In this document: positions 1-12,300 of the stretch, one piece after another
Layout: each line of letters opens with the position of its first letter
Position numbering within the stretch: position 1 is the first letter of the stretch
Source: Mesostigma viride
Lineage: Eukaryota; Streptophyta; Mesostigmatophyceae; Mesostigmatales; Mesostigmataceae
Reading direction: 5' to 3'
Assembly: GCA_009746045.1 (NCBI GenBank)
Contig: RPFO01000027.1
Location: 3,477,609 to 3,541,608, forward strand
Length of the DNA: 64,000 nucleotides
Notes under the pieces: generated by a model
Databases searched by the model: none
Told to the model about the DNA's origin: nothing
Seen by the model: the letters and a program-made list of their open reading frames with translations, nothing else
Program-made: the position numbers and the translations under genes

Positions 1-3000
1 GTTCCTGAGACAGGCATGCAGGCGTTTGAATGAGTTGGCTCACCCCACCGCTGTGGGGGTCGCATGGGCCACTTTGCTGTCAAGGCTCCCTAGCGTTACC
101 ATAGAACTCCTTAGTCCCCATGGCCACCTATATGCTGCTACCTATTCCCCTTCCTACACAGCAATCTTCATGGCCCCTGATGCTACCAACCCTCTCTTCC
201 TAGTCCTTTAGACAGTCCTCCTAACTCCCTACTCTTCCTAGTCCTCAGTCACAAACCACCTAACTCCCTATTCCTAGTCCTTATTCACATACCTCCTAGC
301 TCCCCACACGATGCTTCCGATTCATGTACCTCTAGCCATCATTCGTGGTATCGACCCATCAAACTACTCCCCGGGGTCTTATTCCATTACTCCCCGGGGT
401 ACCAACTTATTCCATACTCCCTGGGGTACCTACCTATTCAACTACTCCCCGGGGTACCTACTCATTCAACTACTCCCCATGTTACCTACTTATTCAACTA
501 CTCCCCACGTTACCTACTTATTCAACTACTCCCCGAGGTATCAACTTATCCCATGACTCCCGTAATCCTGCTGCCACCGGCCTCACCTCGTATCCGCCGC
601 GGTCCACCTTGTCAAGCTCCGATTCACGACTGTTGCCGTGGAAGAAGCCGACCTGGAAGCGGCACCATTTGGACAGCTGGTCTGCCCAGTTGTCCTATCA
701 ACAGCCCACGACGGTGCAGGGGTGGAGAATCATAAGAAACTGCTTGATAAGGATTGTTAAGGCTTGATAAGGATTGTTGCTATCGCAGGTGGGTCCGGAG
801 GTGAAGGTTTATGAAACTGCTTGATAAGGATTGTTACTGCTTGATAAGGATTGTTGCTATCGCAGGCGGGTCCAGAGGCGAAGGTTTATGACAAACATTT
901 CATAAAGGGCTCAAGTGCATTCGACGCGGTGGGATGTAGTCACACATAGGTAAATGCGATCACACATAGGTAAATGCGATCACACATAGGTAAATGTCAG
1001 CACACATAGGTTGATGTTGTTACACATAGGTTGATGTGTACGGGGATGTTGATGTTCATGTGTCTGTTGCAGGAACCCGTTGCTGAGAGCCAGGGCAACC
1101 ACAGAAGGGATCAAAAGCTGGCCAAGCTAGCCCGGCAACGGTGAGTGGAAGGATGAGAGCGACTGCATTAGGTGCATGAACACCACCCTAGCCATCGAAT
1201 AGCCAGCAACCCCTTGCGACTTGCCATAATCCAGGACAGGCCTACTGTAAGCTGACTCCTGTGGCGAGAATACAGTAATAGTCATAGGGACACTGTACCA
1301 AGACTACCATGACAAGGATACTGTACTAACATTACTAAAACAAAGAAACTAAACCAAGATTACTGTTTCAACATTACAGCAACAAGACGACGGCAACATG
1401 ACCGATATACGATGACTCCTGTACCAAGTCTACATGGAAAAAGACGACTCTACTGAGCCTGCAACGAGACTACGGTACCCAGGTACTCTACCAAGACTCT
1501 ACTGCGATAGGGCTAGTGGAACAGGAACAAGTGAGCCTGGCACAGCTCCCACTGCCAGCGTGCCCTCACCATGAGTGTCGGTGGGACGATGACAAGGATC
1601 GGCTGGTTGCCCTCTCGGCGAAAACTGCTCAGCTCGGCGTCCACGTCCTCGTTTCCCGACTTGCGCAAGATCGCCGCCATGAGACCTGCGGATAGGAAAT
1701 GTTATTGTAGTAAAACTTAAATGCTGTTATCGTTGTTATTGTAATTGTTATTTGGTGTTGTTACTTAACATTCTATTAAATTCAGAACGCATGTTGATAG
1801 TTGCACAACGTGGCAAACCCCCTCGCTCCAACGCATGCAACGCTCCCTCCACCCACCCATTCACCCCCCACCCCCCCACCCCACCCCACCCCACCCCACC
1901 CCACCCCACCCCCACCCTCGCGGACGTTTGCTTATTTAATCATATGACTGGGAAATAGTTGTGAATCGGGGTTCTTTGAACGGAGTTTCTTCTATATGTG
2001 AATGCGGGAACAAGAGGCCGCTGATTGAGCGGCTTATAGGTCGTAGTGTTTTCTCGTAGCTTTTTGGCTAGAGCTTTTGTGATTAGTAGATGCAGTATAG
2101 TGCATGGTTGAAAAATGAATTAAATGAAATGTGCGTTCCGCGCTTGGGTTGATTGTACCCGGGCGGAACGGGGCGTGAGGTGCAGTGCCCCTGAAAAGAA
2201 CAACCTACGCATTATTTAATACTAGCCGTGCAGATTCGGGATATTCTACCCCCGGTCTGTACTGTTAGCGTCTTACTAGCATCACTGAACATAAGGGTTT
2301 AATGACGTCAGTTAGCTAGGGATAAGGGAGGTTTTGCGACTGAAAGCCGCTCAGGCTGGTTTTGTCGGCCTATTTCTTTGCTCAATTGGGACACTCACAG
2401 ACTTCTCTACCCTCCCACCAATAAATTCCACCCCTACCTAGATTCTCCTTCCCCTGCCCATGCGCACTATAAAATGTCACCAATCTGTAAACCACGCGTG
2501 GTGGCTGGATTGTAGACCCTAACCCCTCAACCCTGGACCCATCGATTCCCCCGCCCGCCAGCAGTAAGCAGCATGACCGCTTCACCACACAGCGACGCTA
2601 CACGTTCATGTCATTAGTATTCCCGATGCAGTTGCCGCCCCCTTTTGCCCGTCCCACCAACACAACAGGTCGCATTTCATATTAGAACGGGGGGTTAGGG
2701 TTTAGGGGGGCTTCTTATTATCCAAATCGGCAAATAGGAGAGATGAATAGGAAAGGGGGGAGTGCGGCCACACATAAATACATAAGCACGGGGATGCATG
2801 TCAGGATTCCTATCAAGCATGTCGAGTCCAGTAAGTGGACATCTCGTCCGGCAGAGGCATTTGCCAGCGCTTACCTTGAGAGAATATGAATAAACACACA
2901 CACACACACACACACACAGAGGGGTAGTAAGGTTGAGTACGTAGACACTGCATGTCAAGCCATGTGCGTGGGGCACATGTGCTCGCGCATGCCGTATGCT

Positions 3001-4672
3001 TCTGGGGACCCTGAAAGGGGGTTGGCTCGCGATAAGGTTGTGTGTGGACAGATGAGAGGTAGGACCCCGTGGGGACAATCTTGAGGATTTGGGCACACCC
3101 GCATAAAGAAGCGTTCAGTCCTGGGTGATCGCTCACACTGGTCCCCAAAGTTCAACGAAGCCGATCCAATACAGGAAGCGGGCAGACAAATCGAGACAAA
3201 CCGATAAGCAAATAAAAATGAGCAGCCGGGGAAGAGAATGATGGCAGGACATGAACGCTTACCGATGGCTTGCAATGTCTTGCCCAGGCCCATGTCATCC
3301 CCAAGAATGCCTGAGGCAATCAGAAAAAGAGCCGGTACGAGGGGGAATGTTTGATGAATTAGGGGATTTCAGATTCCTGTGCCAGGCACACACCGAGCAG
3401 CAAAACCATAGTGGCCAAGGCAGAATTGTACTTACCGAAGTGTTTTTGAATTTGTCCTTGTTGTTTTCCCTCTATATAAGTAAAATTTTTTAATGAAAAC
3501 GGACGATCAAATTTGCAAGAGTTCTATCGGCTGCACTGTGCAGTACAAGTAACCACCGACAAGGATTTCGCTAAAAAGTCTGGCATTTTATTCGATAAAG
3601 CTAAAACAGACGACAGTATAACAAAGCGATTTCAACAATTGTTTGCCATCTAAGCTTTTTTGCCATTCAGAGGTGTGTAAGGCTAGCATTGCAGCAATGG
3701 GTTGGGAATAAGTCACTTTACGACACGTTGTGATTCCATCTCATGAGCATCTGTACTTCCCGCATCCCATAGCAACAGTCAGCAAACCCAAAGGCACAGA
3801 GTTGGAGCGTTATCAAAGTGGCACACACACAAAAAGCACAGAGGCCGATTTGTGCCAGAAAGGGCAATTAGTGCTTCAAGTCAGATGAGTGTTACAAATG
3901 ATCTGGCAAGTGCTGCAAGGCGAATACCGCGCAGTCCACTTTGCTTCCAAGCAGATGCGCCAGGTGGAGCGGCCACATCTTACAGCCCTTACAATGTCGT
4001 CGGTGCAGTACAGTACAAGCAGGTATGCCGAGCCGAGCAGCAACATATACATTTCTTATGTACAGAACAGTACAGTAGAGCACAGTACGAGCACGAAAAA
4101 CAAGCCGGCAAAAGAAAGGAGTTTCGGGAATTCTTTGGAATGGGGAGGTGGCACGCCACCTGAGGAGCATTGCAGTATGTTCAAGGACTGGTCATGCAGA
4201 TGGGCGATGTACCTCCTGTTTCGCTCGCATATAAGTTGTGCAGGAAGCAGACGCCCTCTCGCTGGTATGACTTCAAGCATGCGTTTAAGCTAGCGGGTAC
4301 CGTGCACGTCGTGGACAGAACGAGGGGAGCTTTCTCCACTTGGTTTTGCTCCTCGGAACCGCCCGGCAAGGAGTTCTCATCTAACATTCTGCCTATTTCG
4401 TCCCCGAGACCGTCGTTAGTCAAACCATCTTCGTACCCCTCGTCTGGTTCCGAATCCTTGTCATCGCTCTCCCCGCGCCTCAGCAAAGCCTCCACGGATT
4501 CAGGAGCGCTACCTTCATCTTCGGCAATTTTCTGTCCTCCCCCTTGACTGCCAGTAGGATTAGGAGGAACGACGACCGGAGGGAGAAAAGGCGCAGGAAG
4601 CCCGGATAACTGCCGTTCCTTTTGCCGCTCGCGCGTCCGCTGCGCTTCCCTCAGAGATGCTAAGCTTAGCAT
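1..4672 (-). CDS. SNF2-family ATPase, ERCC6L2/RAD26L-like (5' part of gene, exons 1-4)
   Basis: Four minus-strand exons (4672-4213, 3310-3263, 1685-1570, 694-587) join in a consistent phase (1, 1, 0, 0) and spell the N-terminal lobe of a Swi2/Snf2 translocase: an acidic leader, the LKSYQREGVCFLHNLY Q-motif region, motif I/Walker A (ILGDDMGLGKTLQAI), motif Ia (ILVIVPPTLM) and the segment after it (NWADQLSKWCRF, then FHGN). Family members are ATP-driven DNA translocases acting on chromatin or in DNA repair. The DDMGLGKT form and the FHGN..E.EL spacing resemble ERCC6L2 more than CSB, but this is from family knowledge only. Motifs II-VI (DEAH and the helicase C lobe) must lie beyond the left edge. 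The start chosen is the first ATG of the long exon; an upstream non-coding exon cannot be excluded. Introns carry minisatellites. The gene is divergent from the fucosyltransferase-like gene. Confidence 0.85.
345..556. repeat. Minisatellite, about 28-bp unit, in SNF2-like gene intron
   Basis: About seven imperfect copies of a unit of the form ACTCCCCGGGGTACCTACTT with ATTCA linkers. Later copies have the palindromic CCCCGGGG core replaced by CCCCATGTT or CCCCACGTT. It lies just downstream of exon 4 on the coding strand. Confidence 0.85.
587..694 (-). CDS. SNF2-like gene, exon 4
   Basis: A 108-nt exon of exactly 36 codons, acceptor TTGATAG and donor GAG/GTGAGG. It encodes DNWADQLSKWCRF and then a HGN..ES.L..V.RGGYE segment, the family's NW.dEl.kW...v...HG pattern leading to the next strand (..TTYD..). 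The following exon is not recognisable between 1 and 586, so it probably lies outside the window. Confidence 0.8.
732..1040. repeat. Two small tandem arrays in SNF2-like intron 3
   Basis: At about 735-895 a unit of roughly 70-80 bp with GCTTGATAAGGATTGTT and GCTATCGCAGG motifs is present twice. At 939-1036 there are five copies of a 20-21-bp unit CACACATAGGTAAATGCGAT whose last copies drift to ACACATAGGTTGATGT. No coding potential is seen. Confidence 0.8.
1570..1685 (-). CDS. SNF2-like gene, exon 3 (motif Ia)
   Basis: A 116-nt exon with acceptor ATCCGCAG and donor ATG/GTGAGG. It continues the motif I helix (LMAAILRK) and ends in the beta strand ILVIVPPTLM, equivalent to the LIVCPxSL strand of the family. 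It ends in phase 0, as the next exon requires. Reading on past the donor gives a plausible-looking WQWEL before a stop, so a slightly later donor is possible. Confidence 0.8.
1855..2925. repeat. Simple repeats in SNF2-like intron 2: (CCCCA)n and (CA)n
   Basis: (CCCCA)n covers about 1866-1915 and (CA)n about 2893-2921; the rest of the 1686-3262 intron has no recognisable exon, RNA gene or transposon. On the coding strand the first array reads TGGGG and could form G-quadruplexes; that is inference only. Confidence 0.75.
3263..3310 (-). CDS. SNF2-like gene, exon 2 (Walker A micro-exon)
   Basis: A 48-nt exon flanked by GCCTCAG (acceptor) and GTAAGC (donor) encodes ILGDDMGLGKTLQAI, the ATP-binding P-loop of SNF2 enzymes. 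Phase is 1 on both sides. An ORF reads through the donor, but the intron sequence after it loses all similarity. Confidence 0.85.
4213..4672 (-). CDS. SNF2-like gene, exon 1 (N-terminus and Q-motif)
   Basis: This exon encodes about 153 residues. It opens with a charged, low-complexity leader rich in Glu/Asp/Ser (EDEGSAPESVEALLRRGESD region) and ends in the conserved entry to the ATPase core (VPASLNACLKSYQREG, then FLHNLYASETGG). The donor reads GAG/GTACAT at 4213/4212 and leaves phase 1, which matches the next exon so that the split codon gives Gly. Confidence 0.8.
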
Positions 4673-6065
4673 GACTCGACAATTGCGACTAGAAACCTGC
4701 TAAACCCTGTTTTTCCTTCGCGATGGCCTCGTCACATGATACCGCGCTTTTCATACCAACGCATCAGGCCAAAAAGAGTGCCGTTCGACCCCAAAAAGAT
4801 AGTGCCCATTTTCCAACCCGGAGCGTGGCCACTAACCGTAGACCCGATGACCGTGCTTATTCCTCCGATATTCTAGGGTAGGTACTACGAGCAGCCAATT
4901 TACCAACAGGTTTGGTATGCTACCTCACCACAGTGGGAACCGATTTATGAGAATTTTGCATCACCGTCCGAGTAACTATACAGCTCACGCGTCAGTCAGT
5001 CAGTCAGTTCATTTCCCCGCCGGTTTACAGCTCGCGCGGCGGACCGCGTGCGGAAATGTTACGATGGTATCAAAATGCAGAGCACTGTCGAGCTACAATA
5101 CTAGTCTCGAGCCAGGTCGAGCACCGTAATTCCCGGTTCGGAATTGCCCTGAATTACGTTGAAATTTCGTAAATACGTCTGGCAATTTTTTGTACGATAC
5201 TTCATCCGAAGTTCCGAACACATTCGTTCGCACCAGAAATTTTAAATAGAAGGTTTAAATAGCCGACCTAAGATGAGCTAGTGCTACGAGGCCGGTGCTG
5301 GCTCGCTTTTGTCTGCGGTTCCGGCGTTCCCCTTACAGCACTGTAGACTGATGTGAACAAACCGGTGCTGGCTCGCTTTCATGATTGTGTGTCGTCCCTG
5401 CTCAGTGCTCAAATAGACCTTACGATCCCTAGTTTTCTACAGTACAACTAACCTACCTACCTAATAACTAACTAACTAACGATTCCTACAGTTCCGAGGC
5501 GAATAAACTCAACACAACTCAACTTAACAGTTCCGAGGCTGTCATCATTTTCCGGTGAAATGGGTGTTAGTTTATTTCCATATAACAGTTAAGGTGACCC
5601 AGGTATGCCCGAGGCTGTCATCATTATTCCTTGGCCTCGGCTAACGGGCTACTACAGTACTGTAAGATACGGCCATATTGTTGGGAGTTGGGACCGACAT
5701 TCATTACGTAGTGATTATGGCCGCCCCAGGGAATTATTCGCGCACAAGCCGCTAGGCAGACGACTTGGTCGCCCGCTATCATAGCCGCTGGAAACATAAC
5801 CAATCGATAACGAATGCCTTCTCGGCCACGCATATTTTCATCGTTTTGGCAGTCGTACCTCGTAGGCGAACGTGTGGCATAAGGGTTAGACGAACGGGTG
5901 GCATTGCGGATCCCAGGCGCGTTGTAAAGGGATGAGGTACTTGCTAGAAACCGTATCACTTGGCTGATGAGGCTGTGACTGCGTCCGGTTGTGCAAGAAC
6001 ATCCTCGTTTCGCTCAAGTTTGCCGTGGGCAATGTGCTTAGCAGGAGCCCCTCATTGCGCGGATC
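4673..6065. promoter_or_regulatory. Divergent intergenic region between SNF2-like and fucosyltransferase-like genes
   Basis: 1.39 kb separates two genes transcribed away from each other and should hold both promoters. No TATA box or other core element can be called confidently. There are short direct repeats: GGTGCTGGCTCGCTTT near 5291 and 5362, and GAGGCTGTCATCATT near 5536 and 5609. A GTCA microsatellite lies near 4993. Small ORFs here (for example minus 5959-5624) resemble nothing I know. Confidence 0.4.
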
Positions 6066-6333
6066 ATGCCAGCATTATTTGAGAGGATGCATAGCCGGCT
6101 GTTTGTTTTTACTGTAGTGTTAGTTCAGATAAGCCTGGCGAGTGTGACTTTGGGCTTGGATTGCCCAAAGAGTATTCCTCCGTTGGACGTCGACATTGAC
6201 CCGCGGCTGCCTGACTTTTTGAGGGATTACGCACAATTTCATAAGGAGTCGTTGCAATCCGACTCCGCGCAATATATCATATACACGTGCACGGACGTCA
6301 ACGCCTGCGGTGACTTTGGGAATCGTTTAGCGG
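6066..6333 (+). CDS. FUT-like gene exon 1 (signal peptide and first GT motif)
   Basis: Starts MPALFERMHSRL; the second Met (6087) would give an equally good signal peptide. It ends at the donor GCGG/GTAAGT within the glycosyltransferase motif CGDFGNRLA, phase 1. The next exon completes the motif as ..AGIADALYL. Two cysteines (LDCPKS and YTCTDVNAC) precede the motif as in secreted family members. Confidence 0.8.
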
Positions 6334-9300
6334 GTAAGTTCCAGCATTTTCTTGAAAATAAGAGCCATCGTTTGAGACCAGGCTTCTGCTTGCCTTTTGC
6401 GCGTGCTGGCGTCCCTTTCATTCCCACACCCGGTTGCTGCCCGCAACCAACGTGTTCGTAACTAGCTGACCTTTACGGAGGTGCCATCTGCTAGAGATAT
6501 AACTTAAACTATTTCGAGGTAGTAAAGATTCTCAGCCCGTTTTTCTTTTTGCCGCAGGTTTTGAAACGTTAGCGCTCGTGTCTGGTGCAAGCAGTACTTG
6601 TGAATGACTTGTATGCTCCAACTCATCTCAAGTGCTCATTATTTTTCTGCCTGTTGTAGCCAAACAGGAGAATCAGCGCATGGCCATGAGCAGTCATGAC
6701 TGCATGCTGCAACTTGAGTTGACTTTCGTTCCCAGAATATCTCGTACTTGCTTGACAGCTGGTCTTCTGCCTTTCCGCTTGCTGCCGATCTTATTCAGAA
6801 CTCCTAGTGTGTTCTGTAGTACCCGTAGGATATAAGCTCCCGTTAGATAGACGCCTGAGATGTCGGTAGCCCTGAACAATGCAGCCACTAATTCTTTCTG
6901 GCTGACTTCGTGTCACACCCAAAACACACGTACGCCGACCCGCCACAGCAGAGGTTATAAGAACTGAAAAATATCTTTTAATACATAAAAAATACAAGCA
7001 TGCCCTGCCACCTCTGTAGTTGTGTTGGGAAAACAAAAATAAAATGGCAAAACGGCCAGGCTAGTAGCATAGGCTCATTCAGTTGCCACGTGAGCGCTTT
7101 AACATCCTGATACTAGTATTGGCCGCGTTGCACCAATTCTAGATTGCATACCATACTGTTCCAGAGTTTTCCATCGCTGTGTCTTTTTTCCCTCTTCCTC
7201 TCACTCACTCACTCACTCACTCACTCACTCACTCACTCACTCACTCACTCACTCACTCACTCGCTCACTCACTCCCTCACTCACTCACTCACTCACTCAC
7301 TCACTCACTCACTCACTCACTCACTCACTCACTCACTCACTCACTCACTCACTCACTCACTCACTCACTCACTCACTCACTCACTCACTCACTCACTCAC
7401 TCACTCACTCACTCACTCACTCACTCACTCTCTCACTCCCTCCCTCCCTCCCTCCCTCCCTCCCTCCCTCCCTCCCTCCCTCCCTCCCTCCCTCCTCCTC
7501 CCTCCCTCCCTCCCTCCCTCCCTCCCTCCCTCCTCCCTCCCTCCCTCCCTCCCTCCCTCCCTCCCTCCCTCCCTCCTCCCTCCCTCCCTCCCTCCCTCCC
7601 TCCCTTCCTCCCTCCCTCCCTCTCCCTCTCCACTCCCTCTCTCTGCCCCTCGCCCTCGCCCTCGCCCTCGCCCTCGCCCTCGCCCTCGCCCTCGCCCTCG
7701 CCCTCGCCCTCGCCCTCGCCCTCGCCCTCGCCCTCGCCCTCGCCCTCGCCCTCGCCCTCGCCCTCGCCCTCGCCCTCGCCCTCGCCCTCGCCCTCGCCCT
7801 CGCCCTCGCCCTCGCCCTCGCCCTCGCCCTCGCCCTCGCCCTCGCCCTCGCCCTCGCCCTCGCCCTCGCCCCCCCCCCCCCCCCCTTCCCCTCCCCCTTC
7901 GCCCTCCCCCTCCCCTCCCCTTGCCCCTCCCCTTCCCCTCCCCCTTTACCCCCCCCCCTCCCCCCCCCCCCCCCCTCCCCGCTTCCCTCCCCTCCCCCCC
8001 CCTTTACCCCCCACCCCCTCTCCTCACACCCCCTCCGCCTCCCCCCCCTCCCCTCCCTCTTCCCCCTCCCCCCTTCGTTACGAAACACACACATATAACA
8101 CGCACACAACACCCTGCGCCCCGCCCACACATGTGACCCCCACAACCATCACCGTCAGTGCATGCACAACCACTACAACCCCCCTCCTCCCCTCACCCCT
8201 CACCCCTCACCCCTCACCCCTCACCCCTCGCCCCTCGCCCCTCACAACCACACACACACACACACACAACGCACTTGTTTGCGGCCATCCTCCCCCCCCC
8301 CCCCCTCCCGCAGGCATCGCGGACGCGCTATATCTGGCCGTGGTCACCCGCCGCGTGTTGCTCATCCACCACACGCCTTTCCCGCTGGAGGACAGCCTGC
8401 GGCCACGCGCCATCGACTGGCTGAGCCGCGCCAGCTGTCTCTACGACCCGGAGCATACCCCGGTGATCCCCACGGTCATCCAGCGACCCGGCCCGGCAGG
8501 GATGGGCCAACCCGGAAAGGCGGAGCCCGCTCCTGGTGATCCTGTACCAGCGCCGCTGGATGACCTCGTGAATTTGAACGCTGGGGGTCCTCTCGTGGAT
8601 ACCGTGGTAAAACATTTTCAAGGCGAGAAGGTACGTGAGAGGCGGGAGCGCGCGAGCATGAAGGCTTGGTACTGGCCAGGGGGGCACTGGACATGGCCAC
8701 GAATGGGCCACGATGAGCACTAATGGGTGGTTAGCTCCTAACAGTAACGGCATGGCACCCCGAGTTATCCTGCATGTGGTTTAGCGCACTTGGGGTGCCA
8801 GGCGCAGGCCAGGTGTCCGCCAGGTTGAGGGTTGGGTGGGCTGGGGGTCGGGGGGGTCGCAGGGCAGCAGGGAAGGGGCTTCCCCAGCTTCCTGTGTTAG
8901 CCGTTGATGCCTTGCATCGGCCCCTGTTTTGTGATGGGTGTTTCCTTGGGCGTCATGTCTGGCTGCCCCTGGTTGCGTTTCTTTGTGTGCCGCTGGAATC
9001 GTGTGATTTCATGTTATGCATGGAGACACATGCCCATGGTCCTGGCTAACTCCACCAGCAAACTCTACCAGCTGACTGTACCAGCTAACTCTACCAGCCT
9101 GCTGCTAACTCTACCAGCTAACTCTACCTGCTAGCTCGACCAGCTAATTCTACCATGCCTCATGTGGGTGGGTTCCTGCGCTAGCGAGTCTCACACACCT
9201 GGCTTTCCACGCATTATAAAGTACATGGGCCTTGAAGTAGCGTATGCACGGCCTAGCTGGCAGGTGGGTGTCCGGTTGAATTTGATGGATAGTTAATCTG

Positions 9301-12300
9301 TATATGTAGTTGTATTTATTTGGGGGGGGGGGGGCAAAGCTTTTCAAGATTTTCGAAACATTTCCAAAAGTTACAGACCACGTGCTCCTCATGTGGCATC
9401 GAATCACCAACCTTGATGTCACATAATCCACCGCTCGACTCAATAACCCACCCGCCCGCCCTCTTTCCCCACCCCACCCTCCACAACCTTCCCCCCGGCC
9501 CAACAATATCCTCCCCCTCTCCCCCCGCCCCGCCCCCCCCCTGCCCCGGCAGGTGCTGGCGTTTCCCGGTGTCACCGGTGACAACATTGGCGTGTGGGAC
9601 GAGATCATGGCCACGCCGGAGGCACAGAAGGTACTATCTGCCAGCGCACGCGACCATCCCACCGATTACAGCAGCAACATCGACAACCCCACGGGTGGCA
9701 CCAGCAACTCCAACAACGGTGACGGAGCCGGCAGTGCAGGCGTGGACACCTTTGCGGTCGAGCCACCTATGGGCCCCCAGATATTTGCGTGGGCGTGGGC
9801 GTTCCTGTTCCAGCCCAGCCCGTCTCTCACCCAGTCGCTCTCGCAACTGAGGAAGCGGCTGCAGCTGCCAGAGGAAGGGTCCCCCTGGATCAGCGTGCTG
9901 GCATCCGGCCACAGCGGGAGCGCAGACGGGGGCGGGGAGGAGGCGATGGCGGATGGCGACGCAGTGGGGGAGTGCGGGATGCGGATGGTGTCTGCGTTGG
10001 TGCGCAAGTATAACCTGCAGGGGCCTGACGGCTTGACTCCGCAGTTCCCCGGGAGCATCCCGGTGTATGTGAGCGTGGACCAGGTGAGTGGATGCAGCGC
10101 GGCTCGTGGGTGTGAGGCGCAATTTACCAGCAAAACGGGGGGGTGTACGGTGGGTAAAGGTGAGAGGAAATGAATGGGTAGGGGTGGCCACCCATGTGAA
10201 GTGCGGAGTCACAAGGAGTTTCGAGGAATTTTGAGGTTTTGAGGAGTTTGAGTAGTTTTGAGGAGTTTGAGGAGCTTTGAGGAGTTTGAGGAGTTTTGAG
10301 CGTGCATCCTTGGGCCCTACTTTGAGCTGAGGAGGAAGAAGGGGTGGGTGATGGCATGTCAGGGATTCATGGCTGTGGGTTTAATACGCTACCAAACGGC
10401 ACGGCTGAAATATATTGATGTGGGTTTATTAGGCTGCCAAGCGGCACGGCTGGAATTCATTGATGTAGGTTTATTGGGCTACCAAATGGCTCACTGGACG
10501 CCAGTGTCACTCTTTTTCTTTCCAAAAAGACGTAGCATTGGCAAACGAAACGGAGAAAAGACCTTACCTAGCATTAGCGATTTCCTCCCTGGCTTGGAGC
10601 GCCCCTGCTTTTCTACTTTCTCGGATGTTTCACATCTTTGTTCTCCCCTGCAGCCGGGGTTGTCCAAGGACCTCGTGCACCACCTGCTTGTCCACCCGTT
10701 CCAACCTCCAACCGCCCACTTGCACGACTCTTTACTGCTTCATTGCATCTTGTTTTCTCCTGGCAGCCGGGGTTGTCCAAGGACATCGTGCACCACCTGA
10801 TTTTGCACCAATTCCAGCCGGCGACCGTCCACAGCTTGGCGGATCTCACGGATGAGGACATCATGGGGGCCATGGCGCTGCTGCACAAGGCAGGGGGCGC
10901 GATGTCCCTGAACGACCGCACGCGGTACGCATGGGAGAGATGGGCGCGGGTGCTGCCTTGTCATCATTCTTACACATTATCATGGGAGAAGTGGGCGCGG
11001 GTGCTGCCTTGTCATCATTCTTACACATTATCATGGGAGAAGTGGGCGCGGGTGCTGCCTTGTCTTCATTCTTACACATTATCATGGGAGAAGTGGGCGC
11101 GGGTGCTGCCTTGTCATCATTCTTACACATTATCATGGGGTAGTGGGCGCGGGTGCTGCCTGGTCATCATTCTTACACATTATCATGGGAGAGATGGGCG
11201 CGGGTGCTGCCTTGTCATCATTCTTACACATTATCATGGGAGAAGTGGGCGCGGGTGCTGCCTTGTCTTCATTCTTACACATTATCATGGGAGAAGTGGG
11301 CGCGGGTGCTGCCTTGTCATCATTCTTACACATTATCATGGGAGAGATGGGCGCGCGTGCTGCCTTGTCATCATTCTTACACATTATCATGGGAGAAGTG
11401 GGCGCGGGTGCTGCCTTGTCATCATTCTTACACATTATCATGGGAGAGATGGGTGCGGGTGCTGCCTTGTCATCATTCTCACACATTATCATGGGAGAAG
11501 TGGGCGCGGGTGCTGCCTTGTCATCATTCTCACACATTATCATGGGAGAGATGGGTGCGGGTGCTGCCTTGTCATCATTCTTACACATTATCATGGGAGA
11601 GATGGGCGCGGGTGCTGCCTTGTCATCATTCTTACACATTATCATGGGGTAGTGGGCGCGGGTGCTGCCTTGTCATCATTCTTACACATTATCATGGGAG
11701 AAGTGGGCGCGGGTGCTGCCTGGTCATCATTCTTACACATTATCATGGGAGAAGTGGGCGCGGGTGCTGCCTTGTCATCATTCTTACACATTATCATGGG
11801 GTAGTGGGCGCGGGTGCTGCCTGGTCATCATTCTTACACATTATCATGGGAGAGATGGGCGCGGGTGCTGCCTTGTCATCATTCTTACACATTATCATGG
11901 GAGAGATGGGCGCGGGTGCTGCCTTGTCTTCATTCTTACACATTATCATGGGAGAAGTGGGCGCGGGTGCTGCCTTGTCGTCATTCTTACACATTATCAT
12001 GGGAGAGATGGGCGCGCGTGCTGCCTTGTCATCATTCTTACACATTATCATGGGAGAAGTGGGCGCGGGTGCTGCCTTGTCATCATTCTTACACATTATC
12101 ATGGGAGAGATGGGTGCGGGTGCTGCCTTGTCATCATTCTCACACATTATCATGGGAGAGATGGGCGCGGGTGCTGCCTTGTCATCATTCTTACACATTA
12201 TCATGGGAGAAGTGGGCGCGGGTGCTGCCTTGTCATCATTCTTACACATTATCATGGGAGAGATGGGCGCGGGTGCTGCCTTGTCATCATTCTTACACAT

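Noticed and set aside
3892-4293. Plus-strand and minus-strand ORFs around 3.9-4.3 kb
   Set aside because: They overlap the SNF2-like exon 1/intron 1 boundary and show no conserved motifs; only the minus frame up to 4213 is kept as exon.
7144-8723. Long Ser/Pro/Thr/His ORFs (330 and 514 codons) on the plus strand and Arg/Gly ORFs on the minus strand
   Set aside because: They translate tetra- and hexanucleotide microsatellites in an intron; only the end of the 514-codon frame (from 8314) is real exon sequence.
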